Shown: positions 1-9,918 of the stretch, one piece after another
Layout: the number at the start of each line of letters is the position of its first letter
How positions within the stretch are numbered: the first letter of the stretch is position 1
Origin: Phymatolithon calcareum
Lineage: Eukaryota; Rhodophyta; Florideophyceae; Hapalidiales
Direction of reading: 5' to 3'
DNA length: 64,000 nt
Assembly (NCBI GenBank): GCA_977006965.1
Contig: OZ345360.1
Location: 3,038,001 to 3,102,000 of the forward strand
Position numbers and translations under genes: made by a program
Notes under the pieces: model-generated
What the model was told of the DNA's origin: nothing
Databases searched by the model: none
What the model saw: only the letters and a program-made list of their open reading frames with translations

Positions 1-1160
1 CTCATGCACTTGGAGTATTCAAAAAGGGAATTGGCATACATAAATGGACAACGACTTCCGATATTCAAAAAGGGATGCTGGAAATGGCAGTTGATACTAT
101 CCAAAGAAAATGTCCGAAATCAACTACTTAAATGAGAATGTAAGCGCAGGATTGTAGCGCAACGAAAAGTCTCTCAGGTGCAATGATAATTGACAACGGG
201 AGCTTCAATTAAACAGAAATCCATTCCAATCCAATCCAGACATAAATGCCTCCAGATATACAAGGCATTAATTCGGCCACGTTGGGAGTACGCAATGCAC
301 CTAACACCGTGGACAGAAAACGTTCAGAACGCCGTCAAGGAAGTTGAAGAAAAGTTTTTCAGGTAAGTCTTCAGGCCACTGGCACGAGGAAAGACGGATA
401 GACTCTGCCTCCTATGCCGAATCCACACTGCTTTCCATGAACAGGAAATATTAGCTTTCAAAATTTTGAAAAGGACCAAGGCGAAAGAAGGAAAGTTCCT
501 AGAGGAGCAGCCAGAGAGAAGAAACGCAGAAGAGCTTCAAGCCACATGTAATGACATTGCAGCGTTCGAAACCAGAGAACCGTTTGATGAAGTGATAAAG
601 CACATAGTAGCGAACCAGGCTGGAAGCACTTCGATCAACATTCCTGACAAAGGAAAGAGAGAGGCCTTGAATCGAAGAGAAAAAGGAAAAATCCATACGA
701 CATGACTAGAGAACTTCCAGCAATACTTCAATTTTCACAACCGAAACACAGGCAAATGGCGGCTCAGTATGATTTTGGAAGATTTCCGCAATTGTCTACA
801 ACACTGCTGGCGGATAGATTTGGAAACAAAGTCAGACCGCATATGGAGACTCTGGAGTGCAACTTGTCGGTCTATGAACTCAAAGAAGAAGAAGAAGCCA
901 GAGCGAGAACCGAGAAGACACTGGATGACCTTTTGCTCTTCAGCAAAAACATCATGGAGCGTATGCAAAATGAAGAAGGCCTGCACTGAAGCGACGCTTC
1001 TGGAACTTTTAGGAAGAGTGGAAGTACATGCCTGGGGCTCAGATAGAATGCCAGACAAAATAATAGAGCCGCCCTATTGTGGGTAGCACCTGTGGAAGCC
1101 TTGCTCGTATATTCGTGTGGCTGTGGCGCCTTTAAAAATAAACTTGTCAAAAAACTAGAA
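1..1160 (+). pseudogene. LINE (non-LTR retrotransposon) reverse transcriptase, C-terminal remnant
   Basis: Frame 1 around 244-363 reads IYKALIRPRWEYAMHL followed by a WTENVQNAVKEVEEKFFR-type segment. This is the typical post-catalytic region of LINE reverse transcriptases (IRP..EY...W, then a helix ending in a basic FFR). An in-frame TAA lies at 364-366. The same frame reopens across 466-705, and a second frame (702-989) overlaps its stop by an ATGA. Bases 1-60 read as an LGVF-KKGIGI segment, like the 'YLG' step of LINE RTs, so the element probably extends left of the window. The 3' end carries AATAAA at 1137-1142. The catalytic palm is outside the window or lost. The remnant is dead; the exact LINE clade cannot be decided by eye. 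Confidence 0.6.
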
Positions 1161-2855
1161 AAACGAATTGAAAAGAGCTGACTCTTGTAAACCCATTTAG
1201 GTACCTCAAAATCCGTTGGAAATAGTCGTCCTACTTCACGGAACTAAACGATTACTGAACGTAACCATTGCTATTTCATCTTTCCGAAAGACTCTTTGTG
1301 AATCCAATCAGGACAACGCTGAACTGTGCCTGCAAGTCTTTGCGATATTTGTACAGTCAAGGTTACGTTAGACAGTATTGTGTTTGCGCGCACATAATGT
1401 GGGCGAATGTAAGGTTAACATTTGCATGTAACTACAGTATCCTGAATTGTACAGTATCTAAATGGGCCTTGTGAGAATGAGAGATTGAGAATGTCGTGGC
1501 AGAGGTAGCAAAAACCTGTCAGGGTCTCACGCTTCAGCACTGTCCAATCTGTCTGCCAGGTTTTAAAAGGTGCTTCGAGGAGCGCTGCCATGAAGCAAAG
1601 CATGGGGTAAACTGATATGAAAGGTCGAGGACAATGCGGCAAACAACATGGTATACTGTACTGATTGCAGAAGTTTGAATATCTATGTACAGTAGTACTG
1701 TACAGTGTAGTACACCAGATGTTTATGAAGATGTCGGGTCCAGTTCCAGGTAGTAAAATGAATTCTCTTTCCGAATTGTCAAGGACTGCTGCACGGAAGG
1801 TGAATTAGCGCTCACCTGGCTGAAATATCTCTCGAAAAGTCATGGGCCGATTAGGGGACCATCCATAGGTTGAACTGGGTCGACTTGTGGGTCGCTTGTG
1901 GGTTGTCACCGCAATGTTTAACGTTTGTCGAGGCGCAAAGCATGCAAGACTATGACGAGGAAAAACTGAGGTGCAACTTGCCAAAATCGGCATGCTGGGA
2001 TTGAGAAAATCAAAGGACCACAAAATATACTGACCGTAGTTGGGATGGGAACAGACATGTTGCACACGGCAGGTCGGATTGCAGTATCCTTCGCGATGCT
2101 TTTGCTTTCCCCGGGACGACTTCTATCGACTTCCTCGAGCTGTTGATTTTGTAGAGGTGAATGAGTCGTGATACTAGTCGGGGGTGGTCGGGAGGCAGCC
2201 CAGCGATTCAAGCCTGGGGGTTGCCTCCAGCGGCGCATGGGAGCCTGCAACTCAAAATTGAGCCTTTCACACTGGCGGAGGAAGGAATTGATTATGGATT
2301 GCGACGTGTGTTGGCATGATGGGCTGGCGGGATTGAGCTAGAACGGCAAGAGATGAGGCAAGCTGTTATACAGTACTAGTCAGTCATCAGTAATGTTACT
2401 GTACCGTACTGCACTGTTACTGTTAACCATTGCAGCACAGTTATACAATAGACGCAAATTTAGCTGTGGATTGCGTAGTGTCAGAAATGATTAATTTCAA
2501 TGCTTCATCGATCGAGGAGGGATCGATCGATCCCAATTTGAGAGCACTACTGTACCTGGTTACAGTACCTGTGCAGCTGTTCAGAAGCGAAGTCAAGTTA
2601 AAGTAAGATGCAATTGTTGTATTGTGCTCGGTGAGCGTGAGGTCCTTCTTGGTGAAGGTGTCATGCAGCAGCTTACACAGTAGAATAACGGCCGTAAATT
2701 TCGCCGAATCGGTGTGTCGGAATGTGCTGAATTTTCAGAAATATGCACATTTTTTTGAAACCATTGGAATACGTGGTGGTACAGGAAGCTGAGGGAATCG
2801 GGGAAAAAAAATGGACCTAAGACGTTTTTTCGACGATTTGTCAAAACCTTACAGA
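1161..2855. other. Intergenic, no gene recognised; rich in TACTGTA/TACAGTA motifs
   Basis: All reading frames here are short and show no recognisable motifs. The stretch has many copies of TACTGTA, TACAGTA and related words, clustered near 1430-1460, 1650-1715, 2370-2440 and 2545-2575. No promoter or RNA gene could be supported. Confidence 0.5.
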
Positions 2856-2865
2856 GAAATTAAAA

Positions 2866-2947
2866 GAGGAAATTCGCTGTATGGACCGAAAAAGGTGGCA
2901 AAATTCGCTAAATCGGCACCCTTGCAAATACTACTACTCGTTATGAT
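2866..2947 (+). repeat. MULE left terminal inverted repeat
   Basis: About 83 bp, complementary to 4134-4216 with only scattered substitutions and one-base indels. It is bordered on the left by the 10-bp duplication GAAATTAAAA at 2856-2865. Confidence 0.8.
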
Positions 2948-3078
2948 TTCAGCTAGACAGCCACTTATCATTACACGTAATTAAGATTATTTATTGAGAA
3001 GGTACCATGTGTCCCAACTTAAGGAAAGTCGGCACGTTTCTAATCGCAATATACTAGCATCGAGAGCTGTCAGTTATC

Positions 3079-3240
3079 TTATTCAGAATTGCATAATATC
3101 ACGTCAATGGCTCGCGCCACTACATTCTCTTCGGTAGGGGTCCATGTAGGCTTCTTCAGGGTTCTGCTGAGTGTACCAATTGCCCATGCTCCTTGACTAC
3201 CCATATCTTCAATCAGTTTCCTTATCATTACACTACTAAT
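3079..3240 (-). pseudogene. C-terminal fragment of a second MULE-associated ORF, unknown function
   Basis: Reading leftwards, the frame contains KLIEDMGSQGAWAIGTL, then KKPTWTPTEENVVARAID, and stops with TAA at 3079-3081. The same peptide, with several substitutions and an in-frame stop, occurs at 58.5-58.65 kb on the minus strand, preceded there by a longer coiled-coil-like ORF. Conservation of the peptide between two copies that differ at the DNA level shows it was protein-coding. I do not recognise the family. In this element it is oriented away from the transposase fragment, like a second gene of a two-gene Mutator element. Confidence 0.5.
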
Positions 3241-3289
3241 CCGCTACGCAAAGTACTCTGCACCTCGTCGCATTCGATTGCTGAGCTGA

Positions 3290-4090
3290 CTCACAATGCT
3301 CTCGCCCGAATCGTCTGAACTCATGGAGAAGAAGGAGCTCGTGCTAAGGGTGGGTGACTGCCCTGGAGCAAACTTTGACAACGTTATCAACCTCTTAATC
3401 GCCCACAACACGTCTATTGCCAAGGCACATCGACGGGCAAGTTCCTCACGCCTTGCTGCTATAAGAAGCACCAGGAAAAATCCTCTGAGCGGAGAAGCTG
3501 CTTGTGGAGCCGGAGATCACCGAAAGTGACATGCTGAGGTTTGTTGTTTGCAGCCAAGTGACACCATTTCCTGTGGTAGTTAACAGCGACTACCACGCTA
3601 CATGCTCTTGTCACCACTTTGAAGAGCACCAGCGGCCATGTAGCCACGTTTTCGTTGCACTTTTGTACTGTTCTAGACGCTTGGCGCAACATCAAGTAGC
3701 GTTCGACCCGTGAAACAAGATCTGTGTGGGACGCATGGCTATTGATAACGTGGACCAAGCAACACGAGGGCATCATCATTCGTGTTGCAGTCACTGGTAA
3801 ACAGCTAGTACAGGATGATTTGGTCCGTTTGACCTTGTCGCTAAGTTGGGCCGCAAGCGCAAGAGGCCCTACTTCCAGTCCAAAATGAGGTCCCGTCACG
3901 GCTCCTCGTGCGGAAACAACGGTCACTTCTCGCAGCCATGCGCCAGGCCGAACATCCGCAATATTGTTGAGGCGAAGCGAAAACAGATCGACAAAGCGTC
4001 TCAGTCCCTGATAATTGAGCTCACGGCCTGCGATAACGGAGATGCTACTTGCGACGAGGAGCTGAAGCATAGAGTTGCACATGAAATAAA
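3290..4090 (+). pseudogene. MULE transposase C-terminal part with SWIM zinc finger and zinc knuckle
   Basis: The frame at 3504-3713 contains CSCHHFEEHQRPCSHVFVAL, a SWIM finger (C-x-C-xn-C-x-H) as found after the DDE domain of Mutator-like transposases. After a stop and frameshift, 3843-3960 encodes LGRKRKRPYFQSK and then CGNNGHFSQPC. That is the basic region and the zinc-knuckle-like C-x2-G-H-x4-C segment usual at the C-terminus of MULE/FAR1-type proteins. The DDE catalytic core is missing. The location inside a 1.35-kb element with matching terminal repeats and target duplication confirms the assignment. At least two frameshifts are visible, so no product is expected. Confidence 0.75.
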
Positions 4091-4133
4091 TATTATTTTT
4101 TTGATAAGTTTATTTCTATGGAGTGCTCTGTGT

Positions 4134-4216
4134 ATCATAACAAGTAGTAGATATTGCAAGGGGTGCCGATTTAGCGAAATTTGCCACCTTTTTCGGTCCA
4201 TGCAGCGAATTTCCTC
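4134..4216 (-). repeat. MULE right terminal inverted repeat
   Basis: Inverted counterpart of 2866-2947. The outside flank 4217-4226 repeats the 10-bp word found left of the element. Confidence 0.8.
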
Positions 4217-4226
4217 GAAATTAAAA

Positions 4227-4542
4227 TGTTTAGAAAGTTGCTCAAATGTGAAGCACTAGAATGTTCTCACTGGTAATGGACAGAAAAGAGATCGAGTGAA
4301 AGATTCTAATGCTTTTCCTATTTCCGAAGCGAACGCTGCGTATAGGAGTATATGAGAACTGGTGATGGTTCGAATAGCAAATAATCGAATGATTCGCGTG
4401 TAATTGCAATATTGAGGACAACAATAAAGATATTAAAGAGCCGCGTTAAAAGAATCCGGAACATAAACGACAAGAGGCTCAACGATCTATTGCACCTTTT
4501 TTTACTTGTTGAAACATGTTCTGCTTGCAAATAGTAATGTTC
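4227..4542. other. Intergenic, nothing recognised
   Basis: AT-rich sequence without a supported gene, between the MULE and the 3' end of the minus-strand Myb/SANT-like pseudogene. Confidence 0.5.
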
Positions 4543-5545
4543 TTAAATTTCAACAACATCGAAAGCTTCTTTGTCATTTCCGATTGCATAATCCTCTAGA
4601 ATGGCAGACAGCTCCACGTACACCATATTACATACTTTACGATCATCGGAGTTGAGAACTTTCTTTTTGAAGGTTATTTTGCTTTTCTTCCGAATTTCTG
4701 GGAGGACAGGAAACGGAAGAGCAATTCTGGCGGTTGCTTGATTGAGCTGTCAAACTGATTACCTCTGAGATCCTTCAAGGCGTTTTCAAATCCAGTTATC
4801 TTTGGATGGTATACTCCAAAACCACCTTCTCGGTTTAGCCAGCTTACATGCAGAACTTCAGGATTAATCAGAGGCAAAGGCCAATCCACCGTAAATTGAA
4901 GATACTCCCCTCCATCGACAACATTAACGGCAAAATCCCCCTCTTCTACTCCAGAGGGGAGTACAACAGCAACGCTGAGGCGTGGGGTAGTCTTCTCATT
5001 CCATTGCGAAATAAATAGAGAGCTGTAAAGGTTTTTGGTCCCTTTAAAAGCTCAGATCCATCCCCCGTCAAACCATCCATGTCCTCCATCTCTGGCTTGG
5101 ATCGCTTTGAGGATGGTTCCCCCTCTGTGTTTCTTGGCAAGAGATCACCGAAAAAAGAATCCACCAGTTCATTCCCAGAGGTTGTGTCTGGTTCCAAAAT
5201 AAAAAATCTAAATTAGAAAGAGAGAAACCGGCGGACTACAAGACTCGGAAAAGTGAAACGTACTCCTACTGTAAACTTTCTTCAGGTCATTGTACTTGGA
5301 CCGAAACGCATTTTGAATTCACGGCCAGAATTGAGTGTGCTCAGATCGAGCGGCTCTGGCGGTTTGTGTACCAAAGTTCTTGTCTGCCCGAAATAGATCA
5401 TGCAAGTACCGGCCTGCTGGAGTATCGTCACCGAGCTTCAGAGCCGGGTATCCGGCAGGAAGCCTTGTTTTTGGAGGTATAGATGGCCCCAATACGAAGA
5501 ATATTGATATCGGCGAGGTGCTCAGCGAGGTTAACGCTGCTTAAC
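4543..5545 (-). pseudogene. Myb/SANT-like domain gene, paralogue A (decayed)
   Basis: Read right to left. The first part (about 5545-5264) encodes ALKLGDDTPAGRYLHDLF and NAFRSKYNDLKKVYSR, the pattern of the last helix of Myb/SANT-like DNA-binding domains. A likely intron occupies 5188-5263 (donor GTACGT, acceptor CAG). It joins phase-compatible exons, giving an exon starting TTSGNELVDSFF. The rest aligns with paralogue B at 16968-17690: AVVLPSGVEEGDF, then TVDWPLPL, VYHPKITGFENALKDLR and MVYVELSAILEDYA, ending with TAA at 4543-4545. At least two frameshifts and one in-frame stop break it. Function is inferred only as a DNA-binding protein of unknown role. The conserved C-terminal half is not a family I know. 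Confidence 0.55.
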
Positions 5546-6240
5546 TCAGAGGAGCGGCTTTTAAATAGGTGCTTTCTTCATATATAGTTATCGAACTGCG
5601 ATTCAATTTATAACATTGCAGCAATATCTAATTTTCCTTAATAAGCAAAGGAAAGGTCTAAGACACCTTTTTCGAGATTGAATATGAAATCACCAATAAT
5701 CATCTATGTATGTAGGCGGATATGCGGCCGCATCCTTAAATATACGTACATTCTTGCAATTTGAAAACTGTCAATGCGGTCCAGTATCTCTTGCTTTTCT
5801 TGGATAGCAGCCGTACTAATCAGTGTATTCCCATGATAACACTCTCGATCTTTCAAGACTCGTGTAGTCAATAATATCAACGTAAGAAGTCGGAGACGCT
5901 CTTGTTCAGGAATTTTCTAGCTCTAAAATGATCTTTGATTAACAGCATAATAATAGTAATGCATGGAATACAAAAAAGAAAAATAATCACGTGACCGAGA
6001 GAGTTATATTCATATACATTGTTTGTATGTATAGTGTACGATAGGGTGGTTGGTGATGAACCAAAACAAATCTACTGTATCTCTGAGACTCGATCTTCAA
6101 CAGTACTCGTGGCAGTGGCCAGAGTTGTTCCAGGCTTTTTAAAAATCAACAAGAGAGAATACACCAGAAAAAAATATTCGAGAATTTCATCATATTACTT
6201 AGAAATAAATTTGATTGCGAGAACTCATTAGTCCACAACA
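5546..6240. other. Intergenic, nothing recognised
   Basis: AT-rich, with short frames only. It would be the upstream region of the minus-strand pseudogene, but no core promoter element could be singled out. Confidence 0.45.
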
Positions 6241-6259
6241 GAGCACCAGTGCACTGCCA

Positions 6260-7364
6260 TCATGGATCCGCTGCTGCTAGATGAACGGCACTCAGTACTG
6301 CTGCTGTGCAATAAAGATCTTGTTTCCATTGTTTGAAACTTACATTGCTCACTTTTTACATTGTCATCTATGTCGGCTGATAATCTGAGCTAGTGTCAAT
6401 GTGAAATTTCTTCTTGTAATTTCTTGTAGGTTTCGAAAGTTAGTCGCAAGTGTGTTAGTTTATCGCCGATATATCGAGTTATCGCCCATAATAAGAGTTC
6501 TAAGAAAACCTTTCTTTTTAGAAATTCTGTCGGGCGACACTGTCTACAAGGTTAAAGAAAAAAACCATTGCTATTCTTGCTTACCCCAAGATACGAGAGT
6601 CTCCAGGCTTGATATAGTTCTCGTCCCGCCAAGTAAAACGTATGCTTCTGAAGTCCTTTGTATTAAGAACTTCGCTTTTTCCTGGTTTTGTGTTCCATTT
6701 CATGCCATTTTCGCTTGCCCAACTGCTCGCTATATCAAGAAGTTTCTGCATTCCTCGTCCTGTCTTCGCTTGAAGCTGAACATCATCTGCGAACAATTGC
6801 ACAGGGCTTTCTGAGACGTTCCTGTTTGTCTTGGAGACGGCTTCTGCGAATGTGTCCATGAATATATTGTATATGCATGGACTAAGCGGAGAACCTTGAG
6901 GTACTCCTCAGTCGATGATACACCACGTTTCTGTCTCGTCTCCAGCTGATGTGACCCACGATGGTTTTAACAGGTACGCAACCATCCTTCCTATCACTTC
7001 AGGAAGTTTCTCCGTCAGCCTCTTCATGAGGATATCCCTGGGCACACTATCGTATGCCGCGGATAGGTCAAGAGCTGCCATGAACGGATGGCCCTTTTTC
7101 ATTGAACTTTTTGCCCGGAGTATAGCGAGATATGCGCTTCTGTCTTTCCGAACCCAGCTGAACCTTATTGAAGCGATAGTTCTCGCGTATGTATGCATCT
7201 AGAGCTGAGTCGATGATTTTCCTGGCTTGACTTAAAAGAGATATGGGCCTGTAGTTTGCTGCTACATGAGCTGGGCCTTTCTTGTATAAGGGAATCAGAG
7301 TTGCTTGGCGCCATGCCCGAGGAAGACATTTGAGTCTCCTGCATGTTTCCCATAATGCTAGCAT
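6260..7364 (-). pseudogene. LINE reverse transcriptase, palm region, frameshifted
   Basis: From 7364 leftwards the frame reads CLPRAWRQATLIPLYKKG and NYRPISLLSQARKI, the RT motif 0/1 block. A frameshift near 7190 leads to FMAALDLSAAYDSVPRDIL (motif A, with the catalytic Asp). After a TGA at 6908-6910 the same frame gives GVPQGSPLSPCIYNIFMD (motif B) and LFADDVQLQAKTG (motif C, the catalytic DD box), then ENGMKWNTKPGKSEVL (motif D). All hallmark motifs of a non-LTR reverse transcriptase are present. No endonuclease domain was found upstream. The part below 6581 is badly eroded. The copy is inactive. Confidence 0.85.
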
Positions 7365-7424
7365 TATTTCGAGCCCTTTAAAGGTCTAGCGGTTGAGGTA
7401 GTTCTTACCAAGTCCTGCTAGGTC

Positions 7425-7471
7425 AGCCACAAGCGGGATTTGAACCCGCGCCCTTATGATTACTAGTCATC
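7425..7471 (-). other. tRNA 3'-half-like sequence (anticodon AGT, Thr-like)
   Basis: On the minus strand, 7449-7433 forms a perfect 5-bp T stem with the classic TTCAAAT loop. It is followed by a 7-nt acceptor strand and a discriminator base. A 4-bp anticodon stem with a 7-nt loop CTAGTAA precedes it (anticodon AGT). The D arm and the 5' acceptor strand are absent, so this is not a functional standard tRNA gene. It could be a tRNA relic, part of a SINE, or half of an unusual tRNA. Confidence 0.45.
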
Positions 7472-7536
7472 CATGTAATATAAAAAAGGGCGTGGACGAC
7501 CCCGGGTAGCGAGTCGTCATTGCGTGTCCATTTGCG

Positions 7537-7917
7537 TCAAATTTTTGCTACTCGGTGATCAGTGCACCAAGCTCGTTCGACAGCTGATCCGTCAACATAT
7601 CGCACATGCGCATGGCACCCAGCGTGGTACTCTCGAAAGTCCCTTTCGACTAAGGGCGTTGACATCGTCGGTACAGACGATCTTGCGGCAGCGGCATACC
7701 GCTGGTGTTTTTGATATTTTCTTGAGACTGAATTCTTGCTCCGTGTTGCAGGTCTTCTCCACTTCTGGCGCCGTGCTCGTTTCTCGGCAAATTTATCCGC
7801 GCAACGAATCCTCTCATGGGTGTTACAGGCGGCAGTGTTTGAGACGGAGTCACCTGAGACCCGATGTGTCTTGATTTCTCGACAGTGATTATCCCAGTCC
7901 TCGAATTTGCGACACAT
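7537..7917 (-). CDS. Hypothetical basic ORF, weak support
   Basis: A 126-codon minus-strand frame beginning MCRKFEDWDNHCREIK, with a basic middle section (KFAEKRARRQKWRRPATR). No known domain is recognised. The other strand is also open over much of this stretch, which weakens the case. It lies just upstream of the LINE remnant in the same orientation and could be a degenerate piece of LINE ORF1, but nothing shows this directly. Confidence 0.15.
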   Translation of the reverse strand: MCRKFEDWDNHCREIKTHRVSGDSVSNTAACNTHERIRCADKFAEKRARRQKWRRPATRSKNSVSRKYQKHQRYAAAARSSVPTMSTPLVERDFREYHAGCHAHVRYVDGSAVERAWCTDHRVAKI

Positions 7918-8236
7918 TCGAAGCTCTAAACATAAGTTCCTAAAGTATCTGGCCAGGATGACTTACTTTCATCTCTGTGGAGCAGATTTCAAAACGTTTT
8001 TCTCCGAATTTGCTCATTCAACGGGAGCGAAGACTCTGCCTTTATGTTACAGACTTGTCGCACAGCTCAACGACAATTGAGCAATATTTCCTAAGGACGT
8101 CCTGGACATCACCACTGATGAAAGTCTGCAGTATTTCATCCAGACTAGACCCATTTTCACGTCGACCATGAACTGCATAGCCACTCCATCAATGTCGTAA
8201 AGCTTTGTCTACGCTCTTCAACTTTGGTGGTCCTTT

Positions 8237-8336
8237 TCAGAAACCCCTTGGAGCTGAAGAATGAATAATAATAATAAAAGCTTATTCCCCTATGGGGCTA
8301 GCAAGCAATGCTTTTTATCGTATATCGCAATTAAAC
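8237..8336 (+). mobile_element. Possible 100-bp retroposed insertion with 13-bp flanking repeats
   Basis: The word TTGGTGGTCCTTT occurs directly left (8224-8236) and right (8337-8349) of a 100-bp block. The block contains a short AAT repeat and a GGGGCTAGCAAG motif that recurs near 59240. This looks like a short interspersed insertion with target duplication, but the family is unknown. Confidence 0.35.
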
Positions 8337-8537
8337 TTGGTGGTCCTTTGATAACGAACGGACCCTTTGGAGTTACATGCGACCTTCAACAGGTCAAGGC
8401 CTACGGACCTTGACCGCCGGAATCGGGTGAAGCAAAAATATTTGTTAGGTTATACATGCTTGCTGAACTCCATTGACGGATGAGTTCGGCGCCATTTATC
8501 GTGCTTTTGGGAGCACAAGGAACACGATGATAGTACT

Positions 8538-8657
8538 CGCGTGTGCTTTTGAACGGAGCTACCAAGGTAGTAGCATCTGAAACGCATCTCCCTTACAGTC
8601 TTATGAGTGTTTCTGAGGGCGTTTAATAAATTCAAAATTCAAAAAAAAAAAAAAAAA
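8538..8657 (+). mobile_element. Short 5'-truncated LINE/SINE-type retroposed copy with poly(A) tail and 17-bp target duplication
   Basis: A body of about 100 bp ends in TTTAATAAATTC and a run of 17-19 A. It is flanked by the direct repeat AACACGATGATAGTACT at 8521-8537 and 8658-8674; the first two A of the right copy are ambiguous with the tail. A poly(A) tail, a polyadenylation signal and a long target duplication are the signature of target-primed reverse transcription by a LINE. The short body resembles the 3' end of the LINE at 1080-1160 only loosely. Confidence 0.8.
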
Positions 8658-8674
8658 AACACGATGATAGTACT

Positions 8675-9590
8675 TAATCTTATGTGTTGATCCAATTCAG
8701 TAACCTACAGTTGGTATTGCTAAATTTAGGGCTCACGCGCAGTGGGCTAATCTCATCGCTTCCTCTCTAAAGTCTTCTCTTGTTGCCACTTCATCGATCT
8801 TGCCAAATTTGGGACAATCAAGGCCTCGGCTGCCGCAATAACTGTACAAGGCTGGGTGCAATCAGCTGGGCACCTCAGGGCGTCCAGCGTCGGTGCGTAA
8901 CTCGCAGAACAGGAGCTTGGCTCTGCTATGGTGGCAAAGGTCGAACACGTGTTTGTATTAAATTAACGAAGGAGGATCTGGTTTATCGCTAGAGTTTGAT
9001 TTCGACTTACTGCATTTATTGTCAGGAAAGCTATTCACTGTTATAAACGGTTCATCCACAGCAGGAGCTCGAGGCTCATTTTACTTGACTGCTGCAGACA
9101 GTGAATCGCATGTTGGCCGATATGTATCGGTTCACGAGATAATGTTTCCATTTGTCTTTGTGGAAAGACACACTTTGAAGATTAATATCGAACCTAACGA
9201 TGAGCCGAGCGCACACGACTGCCAAGACTGACCGAACAATGCCTCCTGTCGACAAAGAGCACATCACAGCTTGCGCTCGTACAAGTTGTTTGTTCTGGTC
9301 CTTACTGTAACATTGAACTCCTCGACTTTGAGCTATACCATGCTAAGCTCCAATATGCAGCTCGTTTGGTTTTCCTCTTTACCTCTCTAGAAAAATGTTC
9401 TCCGTTTGACCCATTCAGGGCATCTGCAACCAGTTGATTGTAACAAAGTAACGTTCCCGTGCCGTTCGCTTTGTGTCAGTCCGATATCTATCCCTTCCCT
9501 GTTTTTCATTAAATGCCGTTCATCAAGTGAACCCGAGCTGAAAATGACCGATAATAGTCTAATCATTACACTGCGAGTGCACCTCTGCCG
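8675..9590. other. Intergenic, nothing recognised
   Basis: Only short reading frames without recognisable motifs, between the retroposed copy and the foldback MITE. Confidence 0.45.
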
Positions 9591-9593
9591 GTA

Positions 9594-9830
9594 CACTCTC
9601 TGTAGTTAGAGTACGTAAGCAAAGAAGCTCTCTCCAACAGAGGAACTTCACCAGCAGCTAGAGATCAACCCTTTCAACAAAACACCATCAAATCGTTACA
9701 TTGATGGAGTTTTGTTGAAAGGGTTGATCTTTAGTTGGTGCTATTCATGGTGAAGTTGATGCTAAGTTCGTGGTTGTTTCCCTCTGCTGGAGAAGGTTAT
9801 CTTGCTTGAGTAGCCTAACTACAGAGAGTG
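9594..9830. mobile_element. Foldback MITE, 237 bp, TA target site
   Basis: The element is nearly palindromic. The outer 16 bp CACTCTCTGTAGTTAG is perfectly repeated in inverse at the right end. The centre has a 29-bp arm pair around 9664-9727 (CAACCCTTTCAACAAAAC and its complement) with an 8-nt loop. TA flanks both ends (9592-9593, 9831-9832), as expected for a Tc1/mariner-type MITE. No coding capacity. Confidence 0.7.
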
Positions 9831-9918
9831 TACTCGTAATGGTGCTCTGTCGGTGAAAAAACTACACTAGTTTTGGGTCACGCTAGTGCCATATATAGAC
9901 TAATGTCGGCCCACGACA

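Larger units (their letters stand above)
2866..4216 (+). mobile_element. Mutator-like DNA transposon (MULE), internally deleted, with terminal inverted repeats and target duplication
   Basis: The ends are near-identical inverted repeats of about 83 bp: 2866-2947 starts GAGGAAATTCGCTG, and 4134-4216 is its reverse complement with a few differences. Directly outside both ends lies the same 10-bp word GAAATTAAAA (2856-2865 and 4217-4226), which fits the 8-11 bp target duplication of Mutator elements. Inside are the C-terminal half of a MULE transposase on the plus strand (SWIM finger and zinc knuckle) and, on the minus strand, the C-terminal end of a second ORF. Both proteins lack their N-terminal halves near 3240-3290. 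This suggests an internal deletion that joined two divergently transcribed genes. The element is non-autonomous. Confidence 0.8.
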
